A stretch of DNA of 64,000 nucleotides, taken from the NCBI GenBank assembly GCA_009103225.1, contig RHPI01002090.1:1376861-1440860 (forward strand), read 5' to 3'. Positions 10,201-21,861 of the stretch are shown one piece after another (the first letter of the stretch is position 1; every line of letters starts with the position of its first letter). The notes beneath the pieces were generated by a model that had not been told where the DNA came from, ran no database searches, and saw nothing but the letters and a program-made list of their open reading frames with translations. Both the position numbers and the translations under genes were made by a program. The stretch is from Chlorokybus atmophyticus. Taxonomy: Eukaryota; Streptophyta; Chlorokybophyceae; Chlorokybales; Chlorokybaceae.

Positions 10201-11927
10201 CCAATTGCTAATGGTAGTAGAGGCTGGAGCTGGAACCAGAAAGACACCGCACGCGTACGTCTCCAAATATGTGGCACAGGGCTGCACCTGTGCAACCTCG
10301 CTTGGGTTCATTACAATCTGGCTAAATTTCCAGCTGTCATTGACCCTCCTGGCCCTCCACCACTGTTGCGGCCATGCAGTGCACCTCCTGTGCCATCGTC
10401 CATGCTGGTCATGGCCAATCTTCCTAATGTAGAAAGGGCTGCTAGTTCTGACTCTGGCTCAGGGTTGACTGTTCACTGCAGCAGTGACTTCTCAACCGCA
10501 GCATGTGAGGTAACGGCCATCCTTGCAACATGCTTTGCGCTGCAAAGCAGCTCGTGATGGCGGATACAGGACGTCTGTACGCTTGAGCTCGTATTGCCTC
10601 TGTTTGGGTGTTCCAACATGACAAGCGCTGCGTTTCGTGAGCAGGTGCAATTGCGCATTCGCCGAGTGCGCCTGTTTGGCTTGGAGGGAGCTGGCAAGAC
10701 TGCTCTGTTCAACGCCTTGACTGGGCAGCAGCAACTGATCAATGCCGGAGAGTGGATGTTTCCAGACTCCACCTGCCAAGAAGCCATAACCAACGGCGTT
10801 TGCTATGCTGATGCGCCTGGCATTGATATGCAGGTACTGACATCAAGCACAACCGTAGTAGCCTGCACTGAGTGCCTAAGTGCTGACCTGCACTGAAGCG
10901 GGGCAGTCTGGGTTGGCCATTGTGTATTTTGCAGTCTATTATCCATTTGCTGCTGACTTCCGTTGTTGTCAGGATCTGCCAGGTGAAGTTCAGTGCTTGA
11001 CGACGGATTTGGCTGCATCAGAGCCCTCGCCATTGGCAGCCTTGTGGCAGCGTCCAGATCTTTTGTTGCTTGTTCATAACATGGCGCACAAGGTGAGGGT
11101 CGCAATCCCTGAGCTGTTGCAATTGTGGCTTGTTGGCTCACTTGATTCAGCAGGTACCACTCAAGCGCAATGTTGCTGGGCAACATGTTGTGCATGGGAT
11201 ACCTTCCGGGCAGCCTGCAATTGCACCGCTTCTCAATGTTGCAGCTGCAGCTGGCATACCGTTGGTGCTTGCCATTACCAATAAGTATGCTGTAACTGAA
11301 GAAAACCGACCAGCATCTGCTGCAGCGGTACGGTCTGCTGATCACTTGAATTCACTCGCGGACGGAGTGCTGCAGCTGCTTATTTGTCTTGTGCACTGCA
11401 GATCATGCGCGCATACGGCTTCTCGCAACAGCAATGCGTTGTACTCAACTCCCGGCCTCTGGTAGTCCATAGCGGCAGCATGCCACAGTCAGTGTCCAAC
11501 GCCGGTGCAACTAAGACACCCAGCAAACCGTCAACATGGTGGCGCAAGTCTGCACCGGCCATGGTGTTATCAGAAGAAGGCGTTGAAGAGCTGCGCAATG
11601 TCATCCACACCACGTTGCTCGCATATGAAACCCAGGTGAGTTGCCGATTGTCTAAGGCTTTCTGCCCCACTGCTGCGATTTGTGCTTGCTGCGAATTTCA
11701 TCATACGTGTTGCCCCTGAGCAGGCCATGCAAGCAATGGAGGCAGCTGTGGTTGCAGAGGACCATCTGCTCAGGCAGTCACAGACACTGATGGAAAGTCC
11801 CCAAGAACAGGTTGGCACAGACTACACGCACAGTCCCCAAAGTGCTGTTGCCGTGGGTGCGGCTGTCGGGCTGAGCATGGTAGCTGCAACTGTTTTGGCA
11901 GTTGGCAGTGCATGGCGTGGGCGGTGA
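7277..11927 (+). CDS. Lipase class 3 / P-loop GTPase-like fusion protein with C-terminal membrane segment
   Basis: Exons: 7277-7396, 7572-7676, 7886-7995, 8061-8123, 8201-8396, 8500-8604, 8702-8835, 9033-9872, 9975-10509, 10645-10833, 10973-11092, 11154-11327, 11402-11635, 11724-11927 (about 1042 aa; all junctions in phase). The N-terminal half is an alpha/beta-hydrolase of the lipase class 3 type: YLLAEN..LFVAFIGTKKYR, then GHSLGGA with the nucleophile Ser at about residue 229, then ITFGQPAVGN. A ~280-residue Ser/Pro/Ala-rich linker follows. Next comes a P-loop domain: Walker A GLEGAGKT (about 748-755), DAPG (792-795) and TNKYA (881-885), arranged like G1, G3 and G4 of a GTPase, with NKYA departing from NKxD. 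A hydrophobic segment (about 1016-1037) sits six residues from the end and may be a tail anchor. Large plant lipase class 3 proteins of ~1000 aa look similar. The start is uncertain; an ATG at 6940 with a hydrophobic 42-residue frame could not be joined. Substrate unknown. Confidence 0.85.
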
Positions 11928-12742
11928 CGGATGGGCAGCAGTCAGTCAACACGCTTTTTCCTCTCTCATTGGTGATGCAATAGGCGTAGGTGCTGGTATG
12001 TCATTTTTGCTGTGATTTCGCTTATGGATAGGGTTCCCTGTTGTGCTGGAGTTCGCTGTAGATTGCCGGCATTGTTAGTGTTCACAACGCGGGCTTGGTA
12101 AAGATTGCCGTGTTAGTTTTATGTCGGTTGAGATCTCGCTGGAGCAGGGCAAGCAGTAACCAGTTCATGTGTCAATAAAGTAGCATTGGCCATTGCCGTT
12201 TGGTGTGGATTTGAGCGCTTGCATTTGATACTTGCACATGTTCAAGCTGCAACTGTACGCAGCGGTACTGAGCTTATACTTCATGCCCAATCCATTCACG
12301 TTGCTACTAGAAGTTTTCCTTCTATAATTGCATTGTCAACCTTCAATTCAATGCTTGCAACCAAGTGCGCACTTGCCATCTTGCATGCGCAATAGCGACG
12401 CCAAAGTCAATTACACACAAACACAAGGCACGCAGGCATATGGTAGAGTAGAGGGGCCAAAGATCACAAGTCAGAGCGCGCTCATAGCCAGCAAAACGAA
12501 TAGCGTACAAATAACACAAATACATATGCAGCATACTACCTTTTATACCTTAGTGTCTATGCATGTGTCGTGCATGTTGCATACATCACGTGCATATTCT
12601 GTACACTGCACAGCATTGCATATTTTCTACACTACCGTATGAACCCGTATGCCCCCCCCGCCTCACACCCCCCTCGCCCCCTCCAAACACACATACACAT
12701 GCATCTCACAATTCATTGTACAACACCTCAGTGCATGCATAT

Positions 12743-12798
12743 AGAGGAGTAGCGGGCTTCACATGCCCTCTGCTGCAGATGAAGCCCGCTGCTCCTCT
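12743..12798. repeat. Inverted repeat, 19-bp stem with one wobble
   Basis: Arms 12743-12761 and 12780-12798 (core AGCGGGCTTCA/TGAAGCCCGCT) pair except for one T/G position. The loop is 18 bases. Confidence 0.8.
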
Positions 12799-12962
12799 GC
12801 ATGTCCTACCTACGCTCTTGCACTTGCACTTGCATTCACGTAGACTAGCTTAAAGAAAACCCATGTAGCCTAGAGGTGGTGATGGGAAGAAAGTGTTGTG
12901 CTCTAGGTGTGGTGCTTTTGTTGTGCGAGCTTGGCATAGCGTGTGCATAAATGTTTTCAAAT

Positions 12963-13006
12963 ACATTCAATACAATACCCAAGACATAGGGTATAGTATT
13001 GAATGT
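12963..13006. repeat. Inverted repeat, 18-bp stem with one mismatch
   Basis: Arms 12963-12980 and 12989-13006 (ACATTCAATAC...ATACCC and its complement) pair with one mismatch around an 8-base loop. Confidence 0.8.
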
Positions 13007-13880
13007 GTAGAAGCCCGGCAATAAAAACGCGTTGAGCCGTACTTTCATGCGCTTTAATTGCAAAAAGATCCAAGTGTTGTTGAAGGCAATCACAAGTTCA
13101 CAATGAAAGCATACACTAGGTGAGTCTAGCTTGGCAGCTCGCAGTATCAAGCGTATGACTGGTACTTCAAGGGGCTTACTGGCACACCAATGCCATCCAT
13201 TCCAGTTCACCGAAGTGCATCGCCAGTGCCGCTGCCAGTTCTCACGCCGCGCAAAGGCCCTGACAGAGTCGCACTCAGGGCTGATAATCAGATATTTTGG
13301 CCTTTTCGGCGCTTTTCGGCGGCAGGCCGCGGGGCACAGCGCGAAAAGCGAGTGAGCAGTGCCATCATCACCATCTAATCAAACGGCTAGCTCAGCAAGC
13401 TGCGGCGCAGCACGAACGGTCCCTACCGTTCCCGCCAGATCGATAGACTCCAGCCGCCACCCGTCCTCACTCACAGTAACCAAGATCAGCGCAAGTCAGA
13501 ACGTTACTCGACGTTGATGTATATCTGTCAAACGGCATCCCAATCAAAGCAAGCAAAACGTTAGCTATGCATCGCAGCTAACAACTGCTAAGCTTAGTAG
13601 TTGCAAGCTTCTTGACCTACTGGTAACTGCTGACGGGTTGCGCGTGAGGCACCCACAAATGAAGCCAATCGCATCCTGAAGTGTGTTAAACGGCTGCCGT
13701 TGCGAGCAGTCTGCCTGAGGGGCGACGGGGCGGCGGCAGCAGTGTTCTTGGCGTGGTTGTTGTGAAGTAGGAGTCTGCGAGTGAAGACGCGGTGGGCTCC
13801 TGGAGCTGCTTGTGGTTGTTTGAGGTTGCTGGGACCTTGTCTGGGCTGCAGCTGGGCTGTGTGAGCTTCCTGCCGCCATA

Positions 13881-16282
13881 ATGACGGTGGCATGGGAGCC
13901 TGCTGGTGATGACAGGGACACCTTCCGACGTGTGCCTACGGTGAGCGGGTTGCACTTGCTGCTGCATCATTCAGCCAAGCAGTCTGCTGCTGGAGCTGCT
14001 GGTCTGACGCTGCTGAGCGCTTATGAAATGAAATGAAATCAACTCGACGTCAGCACACTGCAAGCACCCTGCCTACGTATATGTTGAACCAGCTGGCCTG
14101 TTCTGTTACCAACATGCATCATCAAGTAGATTTGGCATTCGCCCAGCGCTATGTTATGGCCAGAGCGTATGGCATTCTGTAACACCTCTTGTTCCTGCAG
14201 TGAGCAGCAACTGTCAGTTTGCATGCAACGCTATCAACAAGCATGAGTTGCTGTTTAGCGGGAGTGAGTATTATGAGGCTGTGAGTTGGTACTGATCGAT
14301 GCAATCTGCCGTAAATGGTCTGTGGGACGTTAGTCCAATCTGCCATGATGATCTGTCGACAACCATCGTGATTGTCAGCATATTTCCAGGACAAGCCGCC
14401 TTTCACTGTCGGGGACTTGAAGCGTGCGATCCCAGCGCACTGCTTTGAGCGCTCGCTTCTCAAGTCGAGCGTTTACCTGGGAACAAACCTCGCTGCCTGC
14501 GTGCTGGCATGGTACTGCACCCGCTTCTTCCAGCTTGCGCCTGCAGGGCCCATCAGGTACACAGCTACTGCAGCAGTTACAACTCAGATCACTATCAACA
14601 GGATCAGTTGCGGTTACTGCTCAAGGTGATGAGATCTCTGGGTCACTGTGAGCACTTGCATGTCAGTTGGTATGTGACCCAAAGCAGTACTTGGCCGGCG
14701 TACGTTTTGGTAGCGTTGGTACTCATCAGTGTAGCTTTGTACAACAACCCATACCAATCAACATGCGGTGATCTGCAGGTGGCTGCTGTGGGCTGTGTAC
14801 TGGGTTGTTCAGGGGTGTTTGGGGACTGGGGTGTGGGTCATTGCGCACGAATGCGGGCATGGAGCCTTCTCACGCTATCCATTGGTTAACGACACTGTTG
14901 GCCTCGTCTTCCATTCAGCGCTGCTGGTGCCGTTTTTCAGCTGGAAGTATTCTCACAGGCGGCATCACTCAAACACTGGCAACCTGGCTGCTGATGAGGT
15001 AGTTGGAAAGGAGGCACTCATGCTCAGTCGACGCAACTCATCCATAAAGCAATTCTCAGGTTGATGTATTGTGAGCAGGTGTTTGTGCCAGGCACAATAG
15101 AAAAGGCTGGTCTGGAGATGGATGTGCACGACACCTTGATTGGCCGCATTGCCGGGCTCTTTTTCACATTGACTATGGGCTGGTAAGCAACCAGGGCATA
15201 TTACTCTGCCCTGAATAGATCTTGCCTGTTTGCCGGTTGAACAATGAGGTGGAAAGCACCTTTCTTCCTCTATGGCATCTGTTGTCAAACGTCCATGTTG
15301 ATCGCAGGCCTGCATACCTGGTGTCCAACATGTCTGGTCGCCCTTACCCAAAGTGGGCCAATCACTTTGATCCTTACTCGCCCATTTTTAACCGCAGCGA
15401 ACGCTTGCAGGTATGGATGGGCTGTGAGAGGTCATGTAATCGTTCTGGTTGAGATCATTTCACGCTGGGTGCTTGTGAGTTCCAAGTCCTGAACTACTTC
15501 TCAACTCGCAGGTGCTAATCAGCGATATTGCGCTGGCTGTTGTCTGCGGAGTCCTGTACCTTGCGAGCAGAAGCTTTGGCACCTTGACTGTGGTTCAGGT
15601 AAAAGATGCTTGACATAATGATGACGTTTGACATGCAGTTTGTTGCGAGTTGAGCTGCATATCAACCCGGCAGCAGCTGAGCCGCGTGTATCGTGTATCC
15701 GCAGGTGTATGGAGTGCCTTACCTCATCGTCAACTTCTGGCTGGTTTTGATTACACTGCTGCAGCACACGCACCCATCTTTGCCTCACTACAGCAACGAT
15801 GGCTGGGACTGGCTGCGGGGCGCACTTTGCACCGTGGACCGTGACTATGGCATCCTAAACACAGGTGCAGCCTGCTCCGGAGCGGGGCGGGGCGGTCGTC
15901 CATACTTGTTTAGTTACTTACATTCTGCTTTGCGTGCAGTGTTTCATCACATTGGGGACACGCATGTCACGCACCATCTGTTCAGCACGCTCCCTCACTA
16001 TCACGCTTTAGAGGCCACGGCGGCGCTGAAACCCATTTTGGGTGATTACTATCTGTTTGACAGTCGACCCGTCTTCCAAGCACTGTGGAGCGAATGGGTG
16101 TCGTGCCGCTTTGTAAGCGTGTCTCACTTGCATGTTTGAGATGGTGCTAGTGACACAGTACCCAACTGGTCGCTAATTCGATCGTAACATCTCTTTCTTG
16201 TGCTGCACTTCAGGTTGCTCCCGACAGCAGTGGCAACCAAGATGTGTTGTGGTTTGCAAACCGCCGGCAGAAGCTGGCATAA
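13881..16282 (+). CDS. FAD2: Omega-6 (delta-12) fatty acid desaturase, FAD2 type
   Basis: Nine exons: 13881-13940, 14390-14556, 14779-14998, 15079-15182, 15308-15410, 15512-15598, 15705-15864, 15940-16112, 16214-16282 (380 aa; plant FAD2 is about 383). It converts oleoyl to linoleoyl chains on ER phosphatidylcholine using cytochrome b5. The [20 protein letters not shown] block is typical. The three histidine boxes are HECGH (99-103), HRRHH (135-139) and HVTHH (309-313). Plants usually have HVAHH in box 3, so Ala is replaced by Thr. Hydrophobic segments surround the boxes. The absence of a transit peptide favours the ER form over plastid FAD6. The C-terminus (ANRRQKLA) lacks the aromatic ER-retrieval motif of plant FAD2. 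The start is set by a 20-residue first exon whose GTGAGC donor is in phase with exon 2. Confidence 0.95.
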
Positions 16283-17386
16283 TGCAGCAGAAGGCTAAGA
16301 CAAGAAGACAAAAAGTTTGCAACACCCCGCTTATGCTCGCGGGCTAGACCATGTCTACCGGTAGAACGAGTCTTGCGACGCCACGTTGGCGATTGCAGTT
16401 GCTGTTTTTGTCCCCAGTAACTTGTGTAGGTGATTGACGCTGTGCTCAACGTTGTTGACAATTGAAGGTTGACAATTGTATTTTATTGTATTGTACTGTA
16501 GGCTAGGATGAATTGAAGTGCGTTTTCGCATTTCCATCGCTGCCTCATTTGCTTGGTCTGCTTGTCCTGCGGTGCATGCGACGTTGGTGCCTGCAGATGA
16601 CACAAGCACAACAGACGGCTCTAGCTATGCTGCCCCTCAGTAGAGACTGCCTGCTTGCATTCTGTCTGATGCCACTGGGATGCGTAGCCGTGTTCTTCCA
16701 CTGGTAAATATGCAAGTAGACACTGCTGTCACTACCAGCTTGCTATTAAACTTAATGGTCGTCATTGTGGTACGCCGCCTTACCCATCAACACCACGATC
16801 GTGAAAGTGATCATGTTGTGCATCCGTGCCCCTCCGCCGCACTGTTTCCTGCTCTCTGCAATGGTGCAAGCAGGATGGAGTGAAATGACCATTAGTTCTC
16901 ACCAGTGTGCATACATAACTATTTAGGTTGCTTAACAGGCGTACATTACATGCCACATATCGTGTTGCCTTTGTTGCTATACGCTGCGTTTGTTCAAAGG
17001 CAACTTGTGAATACAGGCGTTGTCATTACATATACACAGGGTATTGTCATTGCATATACACAGGGTTTGGCTGTTGCTGCGGGTGGTGGGCTGCACAAGC
17101 TGCAAGCGCCCACTTATGGTGATACCACTCTCGCATATTGTCTAGGGGCTTGGGCCAGCCCGTTTTGTGTACTGTTGCTTGTATGTGTGCAGTGCGTACA
17201 GTTGATTTGCTTTGCCGTGTACTCATGGTGATACGCACAGTCATTTGAAAGCTTTGTGATGTTAAACAGGCAACTGCCACCAGACTACCGAGGCATGCAT
17301 GATGATGTTGAAACCGTGTGATGTTGGCAAGAGCTCCGCGGCACAGGACGCTTGATGGCACTTATGAGTAAGTACATAGACAAGCG
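16283..17386. other. Convergent 3' intergenic region
   Basis: It separates the stop codons of the desaturase and eIF2B gamma. I see no gene, strong repeat or hairpin here. A short near-duplicate (TACATATACACAGG / TGCATATACACAGG) occurs near 17028-17065. Confidence 0.6.
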
Positions 17387-19571
17387 CTATGACTTTTTGT
17401 CCAAGGACTGACCGCGATAATCTGCACTGGCTGCAATGGTCAAAGCAGGCGCTACAAAGCAGTCTTTCAGCGAGGCCTTCTCAAACAGATGGGCCTTGTT
17501 GCATATGACCGATCCTTGGATCACGCAGTTGTCATCTACAACAACGTGGTGCATGATGACCGAGTTCACGATCTTCACGTTGTTGCCGATGCGGCAGTGC
17601 CGCCCAACTACTGATCTCTTAATGCTGCACCTGTCTCCAAACTTTGTGCCCGCACCGATCATGCACTGTGCGCCCACCATGGTTTTGGTGCCGATCTCCG
17701 CTGTCGGGTCCACAAAGTTGCCGTGTTGAGGCGATGGTGCCACATCAAGCAAGTGCGCGCCGTCGCCAAGGATGTCGTGGTTGACATCGCCATAAGCCTG
17801 CTCGTGCATGATGTATGGATGAGTTTGCTGGTGGTGTGACACTCAATTAGGCAATGCGTTCGCATGTCGACTAACCTGAAGGTTGTTGATTCGTGCGCAA
17901 AACTGCTTCGTGCCGTCGGCTACGTACACAGAGCAGCGCTTGGCTTGTGACTCTGCAGCAGGGTCTACTGTCTGTGGACAAACAGTAAAAGGTAAATCAT
18001 CCCCGCAGCATGCCAAGTAACGACCCAAAGCATGATTGTTGAGATTGCCAGAGCTTACATGCAATGGTTCGCTCTCAGATAAGTCCTGCAACCGTACAAG
18101 CAACGGCAGAAGCTCAGCTTTGATACTGGTAATGGTTGGCCTTTCATGCAAAATCTCCAAAACTCTCCGCGCAAATACGTACACATGCAGATCCGCCAGG
18201 CCAGTGTGCAGAGTGACCTGTGAAACAAACAGTTAGGGATACGACAAAGTTGAGCCATGCTCTGTTCGCTCATTGAACACATCGGATATAGCACACCTGA
18301 TGGGCTAGCCGCAACATGGATTTCCTAAACCTGATCTCCTTGCCCGCGTCCTTACCGCCGGCGCAGCAGAGCAACCGCTGGCCCGCCTTATCAAGTCCCA
18401 TTATGTCGGGCGGAAGGGCTGCTTTGTCCTTCTTTTTTGAGGGCTCTGAACTTGTGCCTTGTTCCCTATTGCCAGATTAGCGAAAATATAGCACATTAAG
18501 CTCCCTGTTGGTAAGTACACACGAGGGTCTGCACTAAGAGGGTAAAGTGACATGCGTTGAATGCGCAACGACCCACACAGTACCTGTGCGGAGCAAGCAG
18601 CGCGGTAGCAACAGAAGGGCGCAAACGGTGTGCAGCCACCACTGCGCCGAGTGGGATGTCGCAAACCACATCGCCACTAACAACCTGGCATGCGAGCTGT
18701 CTGATCAGCCGAGTGTTGGGTTCTGATCTGGACGGTTGCAAGCTCGAGCCATGCAATGCAAGCTATGCCATAGTCGCAGTCAAGTTGTGGTATACCAGAA
18801 ACTCCTTGCTGGTGATCCTGCTTGAGACCGCTCTCAACGCATCCGCCGAGCCCGTCTCTTCAGGAACTGCGGCCACCTTTTGAACATGTGAACAGTGGTG
18901 ACACCGACCAAACACGCATAGTATACATCGATATAGACATTATAGATGAGGGAAATAACAACAACCCGTACATTGAACTTGACTCGCCCCTGGTAAGCTT
19001 CTGAGGCCCACGCTCCCACGCGCGCTGCGGCTTCCTCCCCAGCCACAACCTGATGCAGACGTCTGCATGTCATGATGGGACATGCATGCATTGACCTACT
19101 CAATGCATGCACAAAAATGCACAGTTTGTTGAGGTGGCACAGCTTACTTAAGTGCCACTGGATGATTGCCTCCAAGCATGGCTGCATGCAAATAGCAGCA
19201 ACAGCATGCCAGGTATGCCAATCAACGTGCTGGACCGCAATGTCCCATTCCATGCATGCACTGAGCAGAATTGCCGTCCGTTGCGGCTTGATTTCAAGCA
19301 ATGCTTACTAGTATGAGGTGGGTGAAACCAGCACGCTCCAGCATTTCTATGGGGTAGCAGAGCAGAGGCCTGTTGCCAACCGGCAGCAGCGCAGACGGGT
19401 ACACCTGTTGAGAATGTTAACGAATCGTGTTATCGAAACTGGCAACCCATTGGTGGACACCCTCATGTGCATTGCATGCGTTGACACCAACGGCAACACC
19501 CTGACCTGCGACACCAGAGGCTGCAGCCCCTGCACCGCGCCACCGGCCAGCACCACAGCCTGGAGATCCAT
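17387..19571 (-). CDS. EIF2B3: eIF2B gamma subunit (translation initiation factor guanine-exchange complex)
   Basis: Nine exons on the minus strand: 19571-19506, 19404-19309, 19049-18966, 18876-18796, 18684-18584, 18465-18297, 18217-18059, 17971-17876, 17797-17387 (420 aa; human is 452). With eIF2B epsilon it forms the catalytic part of the GDP-GTP exchange factor for eIF2 in the cytosol. The N-terminal nucleotidyltransferase-like domain starts MDLQAVVLAGG, then SALLPVGNRPLLCYPIEMLE, EETGSADALRA and VVSGDVVCDIPLGAV. The C-terminal left-handed beta-helix (about residues 300-410) shows hexapeptide turns such as IGTKTMVGAQCMIGAGTKFG and CVIQGSVICNKA. An in-frame upstream start exists, but MDLQ fits the family N-terminus. 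Its start is 147 bases from that of the divergent mS29 gene. Confidence 0.94.
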
Positions 19572-19718
19572 GACGAGGACGAGGACGACACCAACCCTGC
19601 TGCCGCCTCTGCCGCCGTCGTCTCCGCCTCCTGAGCCAGGAGTCCTGGCCTTGGCCACGGCTAGCTTAGGGTTTTTTGCCCCTGCGCAGAGTGGAGTGTG
19701 TTCTGGGCTTATGGGGTG
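19572..19718. promoter_or_regulatory. 147-base divergent promoter between eIF2B gamma and mS29, with telo-box
   Basis: Only 147 bases separate the two start codons. TTAGGGTTT (19666-19674), the reverse complement of the telo-box core, lies 45 bases before the mS29 ATG. Both products serve translation. The region must hold both 5' leaders and both core promoters, so bidirectional control is a reasonable inference. Confidence 0.6.
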
Positions 19719-21602
19719 ATGGCGGCGGCGGCGTTGAGGGTGCTGAGCGCAGGCGGCAGGCGGCTACTGCAAGGCGGACTGAGTAGTAGTGGCAGCGGTT
19801 TAGTGCGTCTTGCTCATGCGGAGGCTTCTGCCGTTGCCACTGCGGTGAGGGAACACGTACCTGTCCATCCGTTTGCAGAGCAATTGTCGTCGGGTCAGTA
19901 CGTGCCTGAAGACGCCCTCATCGCCCGCGTGGACAACCCCTCTGAGCTGACGGAAGAGCACATTGGCCGCTACTATAGTGTGAGGTGCGGTTGCGTAGTA
20001 TAACACCTACAGACTGCATTACGATCAGGCTGCTAGTAATTGTGTATTTGTCTCCTGGTGGTGTAAGCCAACCCACACGTGTCACAATTGGGTTGCAAAC
20101 AACAAGCAGGTTGTTGTTGTAACTGTTGGTGCTTTGAGGCCATGCAGTCTGCACACACGCAGCATGGCATCATCGGATGGCTGTTTTGCATTGCACTCTG
20201 CTGCTCCATTCACAGTTTTTTGCAACATGCTGCAGCAGGGAGAAGGTTTTTCGGGAGAGTCTGCCGTGGGAGGTGGAGGCCGAGTGGGCGTTCACGGGGG
20301 ACACGCGACTGCTTGCTCGCAAGCACACGCTGCGCCTGTTCAGGCATGTGGACAAATTGCGGTCGCGAACAAGTAGTCCTCGAGGTGAGCTATGGGCTTT
20401 GAGGGTGTCATTGTGATGTTTTGCACGCACACATGGTTACAGTATGATTACAATCGACCGACTTGCGCAAGTGTGTCACATATGCAGGTGTGTTGTTGGA
20501 TGGGCCGCCTTGCAGTGGGAAGAGCACCACACTTGCAGCGCTTGTCCACTGGGCGCGCTCATCAGGCTGGCTAGTGCTGTACGTCCCCAGCGCTTTCGCA
20601 TGGACGCAGAAGTCTTCTTTTTACTCCAAGCATGCCTCGGGCTCATGGGACTCTTCGGATGCCGCACAAGGTGTTCTGCGGGTGCGTTGACATGTTGTAC
20701 ACAGGCTTGTAGGCTACATATGCACTCAGTAGTACTCAACTTCCACATTGGCTGCTCTCCTTGTTTGCACAGAGCTTTAGCGACAGTCACAGCGACATGT
20801 TAAAAAACATTCCAGTGCGCTCGCAAGAAGGTAGTGCGGCCGGTGTCAGCAATCTTCATGAATTTGTACAGCGAGGCGTGGAGGATGCACAGGTTGCGAC
20901 CGATGTGGTGTTGCACTTGCGTGAAGAGCTTGCGAGAGTGACGGATGCCCCTGTTTTGATCGCCATTGATGAGGTGCGCGCGGTTGGTATCGAGCACAAC
21001 AGTTGTGTTATGGAGATTTGTGCATAACTGTTGGTGTTTGCAGTACAACGCGTTGTACCTCCCCACAGCATTTGGCGAAACCACTGGACACAGAAGCAGG
21101 CGAATCATACATGCCTCAGAGTTTCGTATGGTGAGTGTTGCATGCTGTTTTCTCTTGAGTGTTGCATGTGTTGCGTGCCAGTTTGTTGCGATCAGGATTT
21201 TTGATGTGTGCTTGCCTTGCACAGTTTGATGCTTACCGTTGCCTCAACCGCCTACAACTTGCAAACGGAGTGGTGGCTGCTGCCACAACGGGCACTGGTG
21301 TGCATTACCAAGTCGGGGACAACCTGCCAGACACTTCGTCCGCAAGATTCCCAGTGCAGCGGTATACACTAGCAGAATCTGCTGCGGCCCTGGCCTACTA
21401 TTCCAGGTACTTGAGAGTGGGACTGATTGCGGGGTGCAACACAAAGGTCAGATGTTCATCATGGTGGAATGCATTGACATGTACTGTTGATTGCAGCTGT
21501 GAAGCCCTTGATGGTGAGCTGGACGTGAAGAAGGTTGCATGGCTACATCACTTGACAGCAGGCAATGGCAAAGAGTTGAGATTGATGGCTGCGCAGCTTT
21601 AG
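19719..21602 (+). CDS. DAP3: Mitochondrial small-subunit ribosomal protein mS29 (DAP3)
   Basis: Seven exons: 19719-19984, 20239-20384, 20488-20681, 20773-20973, 21044-21130, 21225-21406, 21497-21602 (393 aa; human 398). mS29 is the GTP-binding protein of the mitoribosome small-subunit head. The N-terminal ~35 residues are rich in Ala, Arg, Gly and Ser with no acidic residues, fitting a mitochondrial presequence. HIGRYYSV precedes the core as in the family. The P-loop GPPCSGKST lies at about 143-151, followed by WLVLYVPSA. LIAIDE near 260 matches the Walker B strand. SFSDSHSDML..., YNALYLPTAFGETTGHR and the ending TAGNGKELRLMAAQL align along the C-terminal half. The start is the only ATG leading into the presequence in this frame. 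Confidence 0.92.
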
Positions 21603-21861
21603 ATTGCTAGAAGACTCGCAGCCTATGTACACAGCCTGGGCTGTTGTTGTGGTGTAGTAATGCTTTGTGTAGGACAGTCAACAATGCGACACTTCTTGTG
21701 TCCCAACATTGCAACCTCGTTCTATAGTTTTACCATGATTGCAGTGATGTTGCACCACCGGGCTTTACACTTCCGCGACAACTTGCGAACATAATGTCAT
21801 CGGTGCGCTGATGATACGACAGCAGGACTTTGACTCACACATGGCAGCTATGAGCCGGGAA
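21603..21861. other. Short convergent 3' gap between mS29 and TMEM115
   Basis: 259 bases separate the two stop codons. No feature beyond probable 3' ends is visible. Confidence 0.6.

Larger units (their letters stand above)
11928..13880. other. Intergenic region with two hairpins
   Basis: Nearly 2 kb without a supported gene, between the lipase-GTPase stop and the desaturase start. It holds a C-rich tract (about 12648-12685) and inverted repeats at 12743-12798 and 12963-13006. A weaker 9-bp pair (CGCTTTTCG/CGAAAAGCG) lies at 13310-13350. Confidence 0.6.
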
